From Kitasatospora setae KM-6054 (GTDB lineage: Bacteria; Actinomycetota; Actinomycetes; Streptomycetales; Streptomycetaceae): DNA of 64,000 bases. Under the pieces are notes generated by a model. That model was not told the DNA's origin. It saw only the letters and a program-made list of their open reading frames with translations, and searched no databases. Where the stretch lies: NCBI RefSeq assembly GCF_000269985.1, contig NC_016109.1:3534001-3598000 (forward strand), read 5' to 3'. A program made the position numbers and the translations under genes. Below are positions 47,979 to 57,400 of the stretch, piece by piece; positions within the stretch are counted from its first letter, which is position 1; the number at the start of each line of letters is the position of its first letter.

Positions 47979-49618
47979 GCGCTGCTGCTGACACCCGGGC
48001 CGCCGCCGACCGGGCCGCCGCCGACCGGGCGGCCGTCCGGGCGCTGGTCGGGCTGAAGCTGCGGCTGCTCCGGAACGGGCTGCGGCGCAGCCGGGGGATG
48101 GCCGTCGGGTACGTGGTCGGGGTGTGCGCCGGGCTGCTGGTCGGCCTGTCCGGCGCGCTCGGGCTGGCCGCGCTGCACGGCCGGGCGGGCGCGGCCGACG
48201 CGGCCGCGGTGCTGGTGGCCGGGCTGACGGTGTGCTGGGCGGCGATGCCGCTGTTCTTCTTCGCCAGCGACGAGAGCGCCGACCCGACCCGGCTGACCAT
48301 GCTGCCGCTGCGGCCGGCCGCGCTGCTGCGCGGAAGTCTGCTGGGCGGGCTGATCGGGCCCGGCCCGCTGGCCAACGCGCTGCTGCTGACCGGCGGCGCG
48401 GTGGCGGCCGGCCGGGGCGCGGCCTCGGCGGCGGTGGCGGTGCTCGCGGTGCCGCTGGTGCTGCTGGTGCTGGTCGCGCTGATCCGGGCGATCGGGGCGG
48501 CCAACGCCCGGATGCTGTCCAGTCGGCGCGGCAAGGACCTGGCGGTCTTCGGCGGCCTGCTGTTCGCGCTGCTGGCGCAGGCGGGCAACCTGGGCCTGCA
48601 GAGCTCGTTGAACGGTTCGCGGCCGGGCGTCGACCTGTCGGTGCTGCACCCGTACGCCTCGGTGGTCCGGTGGATCCCGCCGGTCGCCGCGCTGGACGCG
48701 GTGCGCTCGGCCGGGGAGGGCGCGTACCTGCTCGCGGCCGGGCAGCTGCTGCTCACCGCGGCGGTGCTGGCCGGGCTGCTGGCCTGGTGGCTGCGCGGCC
48801 TGCGGGAGCTGATGGTCAGCGGCGACTCCTCGACGCTGCTGGAGTCCTCGCCGGCCGCCACCGCCCGGGCCGAGGGCTGGTGGCGGCTGCTGCCCGCGGG
48901 CCGGGTCGGCGCGGTCGCCCAGCGGCAGCTGCGGTACGCCTGGCGCGAGCCGCGGGCGAAGGCGGCGGTGTTCACCGGCATCGGCATGACGGCGGTGTTC
49001 GCGGTGCTGTCGGCGGTGCAGGGCTGGGGCTCGGTGTACGTGGTGGCGATCGGCGGGCTGATGCTGGGCCTGCAGTCCGGCAACCTGTTCGGCGGCGACG
49101 GCTCCGGGTTCTGGATGGTCGGCGCCACCCTCGCCACCCGCCGGGACGCCCGGGACGAACTGCGCGGCCGGGTGCTGGCCGTCGCGCTGTACGCCGTGCC
49201 GGTGCTGCTGCTGTTCGGCCCGCCGGCCGCCGCCCTGAACGGCGACTGGGGCGACCTGGCCCCCGCCCTCGGCCTGGCGCTGGCCGCCCTCGGCACCTCG
49301 CTCGGCGTCGGCTCGCTGCTCAGCGTGCTCGCCCCGTTCGCGCTGCCCGCCGACGGCAACCCGATGCGCAACGCCGCCCCGGGGCAGAACGGCGCGGTGA
49401 TGCTCAACGCCTTCGGCTCGCTGGTCGGCGTCACGCTGCTCTGCCTGCCGGTCGGCGGACTGCTCGCCTTCCTCCTCCTCGGCCACCACCCGTCCTGGCC
49501 CCTGCTGCCGGTCGGCGTGCTGTACGGGACGGCGCTGGCCCTGCTCGGCGTCCGGATCGCCTCCGGCCGGCTGATCGGCCGGGTGCCGGAGGTCCTCGCC
49601 AAGGTCACCGAGCGGTAG
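47975..49618 (+). CDS. ABC transporter permease
   Basis: 547 aa with about 12-14 hydrophobic segments in two halves and a soluble central stretch (SGDSSTLLESSPAATARAEG). It is the partner of the preceding ATPase (GTGA overlap), forming an exporter of unknown substrate. Confidence 0.85.
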   Translation: MSAAADTRAAADRAAADRAAVRALVGLKLRLLRNGLRRSRGMAVGYVVGVCAGLLVGLSGALGLAALHGRAGAADAAAVLVAGLTVCWAAMPLFFFASDESADPTRLTMLPLRPAALLRGSLLGGLIGPGPLANALLLTGGAVAAGRGAASAAVAVLAVPLVLLVLVALIRAIGAANARMLSSRRGKDLAVFGGLLFALLAQAGNLGLQSSLNGSRPGVDLSVLHPYASVVRWIPPVAALDAVRSAGEGAYLLAAGQLLLTAAVLAGLLAWWLRGLRELMVSGDSSTLLESSPAATARAEGWWRLLPAGRVGAVAQRQLRYAWREPRAKAAVFTGIGMTAVFAVLSAVQGWGSVYVVAIGGLMLGLQSGNLFGGDGSGFWMVGATLATRRDARDELRGRVLAVALYAVPVLLLFGPPAAALNGDWGDLAPALGLALAALGTSLGVGSLLSVLAPFALPADGNPMRNAAPGQNGAVMLNAFGSLVGVTLLCLPVGGLLAFLLLGHHPSWPLLPVGVLYGTALALLGVRIASGRLIGRVPEVLAKVTER

Positions 49619-49627
49619 CCGCGCGCC

Positions 49628-49652
49628 GTCCGGAACGACAGCCCTTCCGGAC
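49628..49652 (+). terminator. Terminator of the ABC operon
   Basis: GTCCGGAA and TTCCGGAC arms (8 bp, 9-nt loop), 10 nt past the permease stop. Confidence 0.6.
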
Positions 49653-49784
49653 GGGGCACCCCCGCAAGGCCGACACCCCGGCCGACGGCGTCCCGCAGGA
49701 ACGGCGAACGCCTGCGGACGGGACACCCCGGGAGCCCGGCGCACCGGCAGCGGACCCGACGTCGGCAGCCCGCGCGGAGCGCCG

Positions 49785-49804
49785 CCCCGCCCCGCCCCGC
49801 CCCG
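49785..49804. repeat. CCCCG pentamer repeated four times
   Basis: Four tandem CCCCG units, followed by GCGCGGCA in duplicate. It lies in the 298-bp gap between the ABC operon and the DUF2786 gene, which otherwise holds only GC-rich hairpins. Confidence 0.7.
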
Positions 49805-49916
49805 CGCGGCAGCGCGGCAGCCGGTCCGGTCCGGGCTCCCGGTGCGCTCCGGCATCATGGAGGGCGTCCCCTCCCCCGTCCCGTTCCCCCGTCCCCCGCA
49901 GGAAGCAGGAAGCGCC

Positions 49917-51227
49917 GTGGCCAGCACCGATCAGCCCGTGGACGAGCTGGTGGCGGAGGCGGTGGCCCGGGTGGCGGGCGCGCCGGCCGGGGGGCTGGAG
50001 TACGTGGTGGACGGGGCGGCGTCGCTGCTGGCGGCGTCCGCGGAGCGGTGGCCGGCGGTGAGCCGGGCGCTGCTGGGGGCGGCGGAGCGCGCGGTGGGCC
50101 GGTGCTGGGCGGCGGGGTGGCAGCCGGCCGACCTGGTGCGGGTGGCCCGGCGGGAGCTGGCTCCGGTGCAGGTCGCGCTGGCGGTGGACCTGATCGCGGC
50201 GGAGGGCCGGCGGTACCCGGCGGCGGCGCTGGAGCGGCGCTGGCTGGAGCAGTTGCGGGAGTTGGACGCGCACCCCTGGTGGCCGTCCGACGAGGCGTAC
50301 CTGCCGGAGTTCGCGGCCCGGCACCGGCTGGACCGGTTCGCGCTGGCCACGGCGGCGCTGGAGCTGCTGCGGGCCTGGTCGCTGCTGCCGCCGGTGCAGC
50401 CGGTGGGTCCGGCGCCGGGCGGGTCGTCGGCGGCGCCGCGGGCGAGCGCCCCGCGCGCGGACGAGCCGCGGATGCTGGGGCGGATCCGGGCGCTGCTGGC
50501 GAAGGCCGAGTCGACGGAGTTCCCGGACGAGGCGGAGGCGCTGAGCGCGAAGGCCCAGGAGTTGATGGCCCGGCACTCGATCGACGAGGCGCTGCTCGCG
50601 GCGGGCGGCGGCCGGTCGGCGGACGACCCGGCGGCGGTCCGGATCGGCGTGGACAACCCGTACGAGGGCCCCAAGACGATGCTGCTGGACGCGGTCGCGG
50701 CGGCGAACCGGTGCCGGGTGGTGTGGGCGAAGGAGTTCGGGTTCTGCACGGTGGTCGGCTTCGACGCCGACCTGGACGCGGTCGAACTGCTCTACACCTC
50801 GCTGCTGGTGCAGGCGACGGCGGCGATGCACCGGGCGGGCAGCCGCAAGCACAAGGACGGCGCGGCCCGGACCAAGGCGTTCCGGCAGTCCTTCCTGGTG
50901 GCGTACGCGGCCCGGATCCGGGAGCGGCTGGCGGAGGCCACCGAGCGGGCCACCGAGGACGCCGCGGCGGGCCGCGCGCACGACACCGCCCAGGAGGCCG
51001 GCCCCGGTGCCGGACCGGGTCGGGAGGGCGCGCCGCTCGTCCCCGCCGGGGGCCTGCTGCCGGTCCTGGCGGCCCGGGCGGAGGCCGTCGACGACGCGGT
51101 GGGCAAGATGTTCCCCAAACTGGTGTCGCAGCGGGTGCGGGTGAGCGACGGCGAGGGCTGGGCCGAGGGCCGGGCCGCCGCCGACCGCGCCTCCCTGCAC
51201 CGGGGCACGGGGCGGATCGCGCGCTGA
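49917..51227 (+). CDS. DUF2786 protein
   Basis: 436 aa from the GTG at 49917 (AGGAAGCGCC upstream). A DUF2786 domain is seen at about residues 190-230 (RIRALLAKAESTEFPDEAEA). The C-terminal region contains KHKDGAARTKAFRQSFLVAY, typical of phage and actinobacterial DUF2786 proteins. Function not established. It lies 38 bp before the ADP-ribosylglycohydrolase gene and is probably co-transcribed. Confidence 0.8.
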   Translation: MASTDQPVDELVAEAVARVAGAPAGGLEYVVDGAASLLAASAERWPAVSRALLGAAERAVGRCWAAGWQPADLVRVARRELAPVQVALAVDLIAAEGRRYPAAALERRWLEQLRELDAHPWWPSDEAYLPEFAARHRLDRFALATAALELLRAWSLLPPVQPVGPAPGGSSAAPRASAPRADEPRMLGRIRALLAKAESTEFPDEAEALSAKAQELMARHSIDEALLAAGGGRSADDPAAVRIGVDNPYEGPKTMLLDAVAAANRCRVVWAKEFGFCTVVGFDADLDAVELLYTSLLVQATAAMHRAGSRKHKDGAARTKAFRQSFLVAYAARIRERLAEATERATEDAAAGRAHDTAQEAGPGAGPGREGAPLVPAGGLLPVLAARAEAVDDAVGKMFPKLVSQRVRVSDGEGWAEGRAAADRASLHRGTGRIAR

Positions 51228-51265
51228 CCGGCCCCGGCGGCACCCCGGAGACAGGGGGACGACCG

Positions 51266-52429
51266 ATGGATCTCGCACGACTCACCGACCGGGTGCGGGG
51301 CGCGCTGCTCGGCGGGGCGCTGGGCGACGCGCTGGGCTGGCCGATCGAGTTCCAGCGCCTGGACCGGATCCGGATCGAGTACGGGCCGGACGGCCTGACC
51401 GACCTGGCGGACGCCGGCCGCGGCGGGCAGGTCACCGACGACACCCAGATGACCCTGTTCACCGCGGAGGGCCTGCTGCGCGGCGGCACCCCGGAGGACC
51501 TGCACGCCGCCTACCGGCGCTGGTTCGCCACCCAGCGGCTGCCCGGGCCGGTCCGGAACCCGGACGGCTGGCTGTCCGGCCACCCGTTCCTGTACGCCTC
51601 GCGGGCCCCGGGCAACGCGTGCACCAGCGGCGTGGCGCAGAGCTACCGGCCGGCCGCGGCGTTCGGCGCGGACGGCCCGGTCAACCCGCACTCCAAGGGC
51701 TGCGGGACGGTGATGCGCTCGGCCCCGTTCGGCCTGATCGGGCTCGCCCCGGCGGAGGCGTTCCGGCAGGCGGCGGTCGCCGCCCAGCTCACCCACGGCC
51801 ACCCCACCGGCTACCTGGCGGCCGGTGCCTTCGCCGAACTGATCGCCCGCGTCACCGCCGGCGCCCCGCTGCGCGCCGCCCTCGACGCGGTGCTCGTCCG
51901 ACTCGACGCGGAGCCGGCCGGGCTGGAGACCGCGCACGCGCTGCGCCGGGCGGTCCGGACCGCCGAGACCGAGCCGGCCTCGGCGGAGGCCGTCGAGCGG
52001 GTCGGCCTCGGCTGGATCGCCGAGGAGTGCCTGGCCGTCGCCGTCTACGCGGCGCTGGCCGGGGCGGACGCCCGCGCGGCCCTGGTGCTCTCGGTGAACC
52101 ACTCCGGCGACAGCGACTCCACCGGCGCGGTCTGCGGCAACCTGGTCGGCGCGCTGTACGGCCTGGCGGGCCTGCCCGCCGACTGGTGCGCGCTGGTCGA
52201 GGGCCGCGAGACCACCCTCCAGGTCGCCGACGACCTGGTCGCCTTCGCCCACGGCGACCGCGCCGCCCTGGCCGACCGCTACCCGCTGCCGGGCGCCCCG
52301 CTGCCCGCCGCCCCGGCGCCCGCGCCCGTCCTCGCCCCCGAACCCGCGCCCGCGCCGACTCCGCGCCGGGCCTCCGCGCCCGCGCCGACCGACCCGGGCG
52401 GGCGCACCCGCTTCCGCCAGCGCGACTGA
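51266..52429 (+). CDS. ADP-ribosylglycohydrolase (DraG/ARH family)
   Basis: 387 aa. The binuclear-metal motifs of the family are VTDDTQMT (56-63) and NHSGDSDSTGAVCGNLVGA; GALLGGALGDALGWPIEF is near the N-terminus. It removes ADP-ribose from proteins or other acceptors. The last 60 or so residues are a Pro/Ala-rich tail, probably disordered. It ends inside a 36-bp palindrome shared with the convergent paralogue. Confidence 0.92.
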   Translation: MDLARLTDRVRGALLGGALGDALGWPIEFQRLDRIRIEYGPDGLTDLADAGRGGQVTDDTQMTLFTAEGLLRGGTPEDLHAAYRRWFATQRLPGPVRNPDGWLSGHPFLYASRAPGNACTSGVAQSYRPAAAFGADGPVNPHSKGCGTVMRSAPFGLIGLAPAEAFRQAAVAAQLTHGHPTGYLAAGAFAELIARVTAGAPLRAALDAVLVRLDAEPAGLETAHALRRAVRTAETEPASAEAVERVGLGWIAEECLAVAVYAALAGADARAALVLSVNHSGDSDSTGAVCGNLVGALYGLAGLPADWCALVEGRETTLQVADDLVAFAHGDRAALADRYPLPGAPLPAAPAPAPVLAPEPAPAPTPRRASAPAPTDPGGRTRFRQRD

Positions 52430-52461
52430 CCCGGGCCCGGCGGCCGCCGGGCCCGGGTCAG
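52426..52461. terminator. 36-bp perfect palindrome covering two stop codons
   Basis: Two 18-nt arms, each other's exact complement with no spacer. The TGA of the + gene (52427-52429) and the TGA of the - gene (52458-52460) are symmetric parts of the arms. Bidirectional terminator. Confidence 0.85.
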
Positions 52462-53453
52462 TCCCAGAGCGCCCCGAAGGCCAGCAGCTCCTTCCGGTAC
52501 TCGATCCGCTCCGTCCACTCCCGGGGCCAGGCGTCGGCGCCCCGGTGGGCGCCGGCGAAGGCGCCGGCCAGGCAGGCGAGCGAGTCGGAGTCGCCGGAGG
52601 AGACCGCCGCGCGGCGGACCGCGGCGACCGGGTCGTCGGGCATCAGCAGGAAGCAGAGCAGCGCACTGGCGAAGGCTTCCTCGGCGACCCAGCCGGCGCC
52701 GGTGCGTTCGCACGGGTCGGCCTCGGGGTCGGCGGCGGCGAGGGCGGCGTCGAGCCGGTCGAGGGCGCGCAGGCTCTCGTCCCAGCCGCGGGCGATGAAC
52801 TCCTCCGGGGAGCCGAAGTGGTCCCGGGAGGAGAGGTCGCCGAGCCAGGACTCGTCGTAGCGGGTGCGCTGTTCGTGCGCGTGGGCGCGCAGCCGGGCGG
52901 GGAGTTCGGCGGGGTCGACGCCCTGGGCGAGCCAGCGGACGGTGAAGGCGGTGAGCTCGCTGGCGGCGAGCGCGGTGGGGTGGCCGTGGGTGAGGCCGGA
53001 CTGCAGCTGGGCGGCGCCGGCCACCTGGCGTTCGGTCAGCTCGCGGACCAGGCCGAGCGGGGCGACCCGCATGTTGGCGCCGCAGCCCTTGGAGCCGATG
53101 TCGCTGGCGTCCTGCCAGGGCCCGCCGGTGGAGAGCCGGAAGCAGGAGCGCAGGCAGGTCATGCCGGGGGCTCGGTTGTTGTCCGGCGAGCGCCACCAGT
53201 CCACGAACTCGGCGCGCAAAGGGAGTTCGAGGCGCAGCGGGACGAGCGGGCCGTCGGCGAGGGCGTCGCGCAGGGCGCGGGCGAGGGCCAGGGTCATCTG
53301 GGTGTCGTCGGTGACCTGGGCCTTCTTCGGGAGCGGGAGCTGCCGCCAGTCGGGGCTGAGCAGTCCGATCTCCGCCATGGTGAGGAACTCGGTGCGCTTG
53401 CCGATCGCGTCGCCGATCGCCAGCCCCAGCATCGCCCCTGTCGCCCGTCGCAT
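52458..53453 (-). CDS. ADP-ribosylglycohydrolase (second ARH paralogue)
   Basis: 331 aa from the ATG at 53453 (GGAGGGAG upstream); the open frame extends further but upstream codons look non-coding. MRRATGAMLGLAIGDAIGKR, VTDDTQMT (47-54) and SSGDSDSLACLAGAFAGA. It is clearly divergent from the + strand enzyme (SPDNNRAPGMTCL, DIGSKGCGANMR), so probably a different substrate or subfamily. Confidence 0.92.
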   Translation of the reverse strand: MRRATGAMLGLAIGDAIGKRTEFLTMAEIGLLSPDWRQLPLPKKAQVTDDTQMTLALARALRDALADGPLVPLRLELPLRAEFVDWWRSPDNNRAPGMTCLRSCFRLSTGGPWQDASDIGSKGCGANMRVAPLGLVRELTERQVAGAAQLQSGLTHGHPTALAASELTAFTVRWLAQGVDPAELPARLRAHAHEQRTRYDESWLGDLSSRDHFGSPEEFIARGWDESLRALDRLDAALAAADPEADPCERTGAGWVAEEAFASALLCFLLMPDDPVAAVRRAAVSSGDSDSLACLAGAFAGAHRGADAWPREWTERIEYRKELLAFGALWD

Positions 53454-53830
53454 CGCGCGCTCCCTCCTCGGCGGTCCCCCGGAGCTTCTTCCGGCTTCTC
53501 GGACCTCGACCTGCGGGGCAGCCGGCCGGGTTCGCGCGGCGGCGCCGGCCCGGGGCCTCGCGGGGCGGTGCGCCACAGGACTCGGTCGGTTCCCATTCTG
53601 ACGAGCGGGGCGCCCGGGCAGAAGTGGTTTCCGGCGCCGGCCCCTCCCCGCTCGCCGCGCGTCCGGGTCGCGCCGGGCGGGCCGGGCAGGACCGGGCCGC
53701 CGTGGCGGGCGCCACAGTTCCGCACCCGAAGAACCCGCGCACGACGGGGACGGCCACTGCTACCTTCGTCGCGGTCGTCCGGTGATCACTTCCGGCGGCC
53801 GTTTCCGATCGTCTTTCAGGGGGGCCTGAC
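53454..53830. other. 377-bp divergent upstream region
   Basis: No gene. It carries the upstream sequences of the minus-strand ADP-ribosylglycohydrolase and the + strand lipoprotein. TACCTT (53761-53766) and, on the minus strand, CAGAAT (53595-53600) are possible -10 boxes, both without a good -35. Confidence 0.4.
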
Positions 53831-55099
53831 ATGTCTTCAACCACCGTGCACGGACGGAGAGTCGCCGCCGTCGCCGCGCTCGCGCTGGCGCTCGCCGCGT
53901 GCAGTTCCTCGCCGGGGCCGCTCGACACCCTGGCCGGCTCGCCCGCGCCGGGCCAGGCGTCCGGCACCCCGGGCGGCGCGCAGGGTGCGACGCAGGGCGG
54001 GACGCAGAACGGTGCGCCGCCGGAGGCGTCCGGGGCGGGGTTGAAGACCGGCGACGCGGCGGTGGTCGTCTGGTGCGACCGGCGCAAGGACGACAAGGGC
54101 GGGTACGGCGATTACACGCAGACCGTCACCGTGGGCTCGTACGCGATGCAGGGCGGCGCCAACCTCGACCACCGGGTGTTCCTGCTGCCGTCCAAGGCCG
54201 AGTCCGCCGGGGTCTGCCGCAACGCCGACCCCGTGCTCGCGGGCATCGACGACATGGCCACCGACACCATGCGGCAGTCCTTCAACCGGGACTTCAGCCT
54301 GCTGGCCGGCACCGTGCCGGGCCCGGGCGGCACCGGCACGGTCGCCACCGCGTTCAAGGGCCCCGACGGGCCGCTGCCGCGCAAGCAGGACAGCGGGTAC
54401 GCCTCGGCGCCGAAGGACACCCACCCGCTCTTCCAACCGGGCACCTCGACGCTGTGGTTCAGCACCGTCGACAAGCAGGTCGTGACGCTGGACGCGGCGA
54501 AGTCCGAGGCCGACCCGGTCAAGCGGGCGACGGCCGGCCGGTCGCCGTTCGTCCTCGCCGGGGACCGCCCGTGGACGGTCCTGCCCGCCACCGTGGGCGA
54601 CGACGCGACGGCGGTCAACCCGTCCGGCACCGTCGCGGTCAGCGGCTCTCGCTACAGCACCACCCTGCTGCTCTGGCGCCCGGAGGAGGTGAAGGAGGGC
54701 CTGGACTACCTGAACAGCCCGCACGAGGTGCGGCTGCCGGACAGCACCTTCAAGGACCCCGCCACCCCGCACCGCTGCGCCCCGCAGGTGTGGTCCGACG
54801 ACTCGTCGCTGCTCTGCCTCACCACCACGTCGCTGCTGCGGGTCAGGTTCTCGCCCGATCTGGAGCAGGTGGCCGGCGTCGACACCCTGGTGCCGGAGAC
54901 CGACCGGAAGAACCGCGACGTGGTGCTCTCCCCGGACCGCAAGTCGCTCGCGTTCCTGTCCTTCCAGGGCACCGTCGGCTCGCTCTACCGGCTCGACCTG
55001 ACGACGCCGGGCGCCCAGCCGGCCAAGGTCGCGGACATCCCCGCCAGCACGCCGTCGGCGAGCGAGAAGAGCGTCCTGCGGCTGGTCGCCTGGCAGTGA
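53831..55099 (+). CDS. Secreted lipoprotein, unknown function
   Basis: 422 aa. Lipoprotein signal with lipobox LAAC (Cys24), then a Gly/Thr/Gln-rich linker. The mature part has repeated segments suggestive of a beta-propeller (SPDRKSLAFLSFQGTVGSLY, LWRPEEVKEGLDYL). Two paired Cys lie in DRRK/VCRN regions. AGGGGGG lies 6 nt before the ATG. No family assigned. Confidence 0.8.
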   Translation: MSSTTVHGRRVAAVAALALALAACSSSPGPLDTLAGSPAPGQASGTPGGAQGATQGGTQNGAPPEASGAGLKTGDAAVVVWCDRRKDDKGGYGDYTQTVTVGSYAMQGGANLDHRVFLLPSKAESAGVCRNADPVLAGIDDMATDTMRQSFNRDFSLLAGTVPGPGGTGTVATAFKGPDGPLPRKQDSGYASAPKDTHPLFQPGTSTLWFSTVDKQVVTLDAAKSEADPVKRATAGRSPFVLAGDRPWTVLPATVGDDATAVNPSGTVAVSGSRYSTTLLLWRPEEVKEGLDYLNSPHEVRLPDSTFKDPATPHRCAPQVWSDDSSLLCLTTTSLLRVRFSPDLEQVAGVDTLVPETDRKNRDVVLSPDRKSLAFLSFQGTVGSLYRLDLTTPGAQPAKVADIPASTPSASEKSVLRLVAWQ

Positions 55100-55105
55100 G
55101 CCGGG

Positions 55106-55156
55106 CCGCCGGGCCCCCTCGAACCGGCTGGCGGCGGGTTCGAGGGGGCCCGGCGG
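55106..55156. terminator. 20-bp perfect bidirectional terminator
   Basis: Arms 55106-55125 and 55137-55156 pair perfectly, between the convergent lipoprotein and sirtuin genes. Confidence 0.85.
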
Positions 55157-55157
55157 G

Positions 55158-55907
55158 TCAGCGCGCGGCGAGGTCGCCGTCGACCAGGCGGGCCACCAGC
55201 TCGGGGAGCGCCCGCGAGATCGGGGTCCGGATCACCTCGTGCGCGGCCTCGTCGTACGCCGTGGGCTCGCCGTTGACGACGATCAGCCGGGCGCCGTGCT
55301 CCAGCGCGATGCGCGGCAGCAGCGCGGCGGGGTGCACCTGGAGCGAGCTGCCGACGGCCAGGAAGACCTGGCAGTTCTTGGCGATCGCGTCGGCCTGCTC
55401 CAGCACCCACGGGTCGAGCCCCTCGCCGAACATCACGGTGCGCGGGCGCAGCACGCCGCCGCAGTGCTCGCAGTCCGGGTCGTCCTCGCCGGCGGCGACC
55501 CGGTCCAGGGCGGCCGCCATCGGGCCGGGCGCCGCGCAGTCCGCGCACTGCACCTCGGTGGCGGTGCCGTGCAGTTCGATCACCTTGCGCGCCGGGAGCC
55601 CGGCGGCCTGGTGCAGCCCGTCGACGTTCTGGGTGAGCACCCGCATCGGGACGCCGGAGCGCTCCAGTTCGGCGAGCGCCCGGTGGCCCGCGTTGGGCTC
55701 GGCGCCGATCGCGCCGGCGTCCCGCCGCATCAGCCAGGCCCGGCGGCGGACGTCGGGGTCGGCCAGGTAGGGGCCGATGGTCACCAGCTCCTGCGCGCTC
55801 GGGTCGCGCTGCCAGAGTCCGCGCGGGCCGCGGTAGTCGGGGATTCCCGAGTCCGTGGAGATGCCCGCGCCCGTCAAGACCGCCACCAGCGGCCGCTTCC
55901 CAGTCAT
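55158..55907 (-). CDS. Sir2 family NAD-dependent protein deacylase
   Basis: 249 aa. NAD-binding GAGIS (13-17), TQNVDGLHQAAG (92-103), catalytic His113 in ELHGT, and four zinc Cys (CADC at 121-124, CEHC at 146-149). All elements of an active sirtuin are present; it would yield nicotinamide and O-acyl-ADP-ribose. Its ATG overlaps the stop of the upstream membrane protein gene by 4 nt. Confidence 0.93.
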   Translation of the reverse strand: MTGKRPLVAVLTGAGISTDSGIPDYRGPRGLWQRDPSAQELVTIGPYLADPDVRRRAWLMRRDAGAIGAEPNAGHRALAELERSGVPMRVLTQNVDGLHQAAGLPARKVIELHGTATEVQCADCAAPGPMAAALDRVAAGEDDPDCEHCGGVLRPRTVMFGEGLDPWVLEQADAIAKNCQVFLAVGSSLQVHPAALLPRIALEHGARLIVVNGEPTAYDEAAHEVIRTPISRALPELVARLVDGDLAAR

Positions 55908-56485
55908 GCCCCGGACGGTACGGCCCGCGGCCGCGCGCGGCCACCGGTTATCACCGGCAGGAAGGCCGCCAGGTACAGCCCGGCGCCGACCGCCAGGTAG
56001 TCCAGCGCCGCCCCCGTCACCAGCGTGCCCGCCAGCACCAGCACCGGACTCCACCACGGCACCGCCCGGCGCACCGCCAGCCGGGTCAGCAGCCCGAGCA
56101 GGCCGACGTACAGCAGCAGCGGCACCACCGTGTACACCAGCGGCAGCACCCCGGGCACCGCCTGCACCCGGTCGAACACCGCCGAGCGGGCCTCCCGGTC
56201 CGCGGCGACGGCGTTCGCGTACAGGTCGATGCCGGTCTGCGCCAGCCCCGCCCCGGCGCCGGCCCAGCCCGCCGCCAGCCAGACCCGCCCCCACACCGGG
56301 CGGCGGCCGCCCAGCCGCCACAGCTCCCGCAGCCCCGCGGCCAGCAGCGCCAGCGCGGCGCCCAGCGCCAGGTGCCCCACCGTCCACCCGGCGCCCACGC
56401 CGCGCGAGCCCGGCAGCAGCCGCACCACTCCGTACACCGCCATCAGCCCCGCCGACCAACCCAGCGCCCGACGTCCCGTCACCAT
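55904..56485 (-). CDS. Small polytopic membrane protein, unknown
   Basis: 193 aa from the ATG at 56485 (AGGAGGGG upstream), MVTGRRALGWSAGLMAVYGV, with five or so hydrophobic segments and no motif I recognise. Translationally coupled to the sirtuin gene (ATGA), which suggests a joint role but does not identify it. Confidence 0.7.
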   Translation of the reverse strand: MVTGRRALGWSAGLMAVYGVVRLLPGSRGVGAGWTVGHLALGAALALLAAGLRELWRLGGRRPVWGRVWLAAGWAGAGAGLAQTGIDLYANAVAADREARSAVFDRVQAVPGVLPLVYTVVPLLLYVGLLGLLTRLAVRRAVPWWSPVLVLAGTLVTGAALDYLAVGAGLYLAAFLPVITGGRARPRAVPSGA

Positions 56486-56604
56486 CTGCCCGTCCCCTCC
56501 TGGGAGTTGCCTTCCCGACGTCCTCCACCCTGTCGGGCCGGGGCGCGCCGCACCTCCCCCGCGCCGGTGAGAACCGGGCCTCCCTCCCGGGGAGTAAGGG
56601 CCGG

Positions 56605-56635
56605 GTCGGGGGTGCCGTCGGGGGTGCCGTCGGGG
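56605..56635. repeat. 12-bp tandem repeat
   Basis: GTCGGGGGTGCC twice (56605-56616, 56617-56628) plus a partial third copy, just past the response-regulator stop. Confidence 0.6.
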
Positions 56636-56640
56636 TCCGG

Positions 56641-57327
56641 TCAGGGCTGCGGCCACTCCCCCGCCGTCACCGCCCCCGCCTCGTACGCGAACACCACCGC
56701 GTGCACCCGGTCGCGCAGCCCCAGCTTCTGCAGCAGGTTGCTGACGTGCGTCTTGACGGTGTGCTCGCTGACCACCAGTTCGGCCGCGATCTCCGCGTTG
56801 GACATGCCGCGGGCGACCAGCTTCAACGTCTCCGCCTCCCGCCCGGTGAGCGACTCCAGCAGCCGGCCGAGCGGCCGGGGCACGGCCGCCGCGCCGGCCG
56901 CCTTGCGGGCGGTGACCTCGCCGATGACCCGGCGGGTGACGGACGGGGCGAGCAGCGCCTCGCCGGAGTCGACGACCCGGACGGCGTGGACGAGGTCGTC
57001 GCGGCGGACGTCCTTGAGCAGGAAGCCGCTGGCCCCGGCGTACAGCGCGTCGAAGACGTAGTCGTCGACGTCGAAGGTGGTGAGCATGATCACCTTGCAG
57101 GCGGGGTGCTCGGCGCAGACCCGGCGCGCGGCCTCCAGGCCGTCCATGACGGGCATCCGGACGTCCAGCAGCAGGACGTCCGGGGCGTGCTCGCGGACGG
57201 CGTCGACCGCCTGCCGCCCGTCGCCCGCCTCGGCGACGACCTCGATGTCGGGCTGGGCGTCGAGGATCATGCCGAAGCCGGCCCGGACCAGCTCCTGGTC
57301 GTCGGCGATCACCACTCGGATGGTCAA
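56641..57327 (-). CDS. NarL/LuxR-type response regulator
   Basis: 228 aa. Receiver domain with acidic pair Asp9-Asp10 and phospho-acceptor Asp55 (LLLDVRMPVMDG), then a LuxR helix-turn-helix (LTGREAETLKLVARGMSNAE). The family start MTIRVVIADDQ requires TTG at 57327, with GGGGAAG 5 nt upstream; a GTG four codons later is less likely. Partner of the sensor kinase 73 bp upstream. Confidence 0.92.
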   Translation of the reverse strand: MTIRVVIADDQELVRAGFGMILDAQPDIEVVAEAGDGRQAVDAVREHAPDVLLLDVRMPVMDGLEAARRVCAEHPACKVIMLTTFDVDDYVFDALYAGASGFLLKDVRRDDLVHAVRVVDSGEALLAPSVTRRVIGEVTARKAAGAAAVPRPLGRLLESLTGREAETLKLVARGMSNAEIAAELVVSEHTVKTHVSNLLQKLGLRDRVHAVVFAYEAGAVTAGEWPQP

Positions 57328-57400
57328 CTCTTCTTCCCCTCTCGCGGATTCGGCTGTGGTCGCGGTTCGGTCGGGCGTCGAGCGGTCAGGCACCGAGCGG

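Noticed and set aside
49785..49804. CCCCG repeat as a regulatory site
   Set aside because: Short GC-only repeats are expected by chance in such intergenic sequence; listed only as a repeat.
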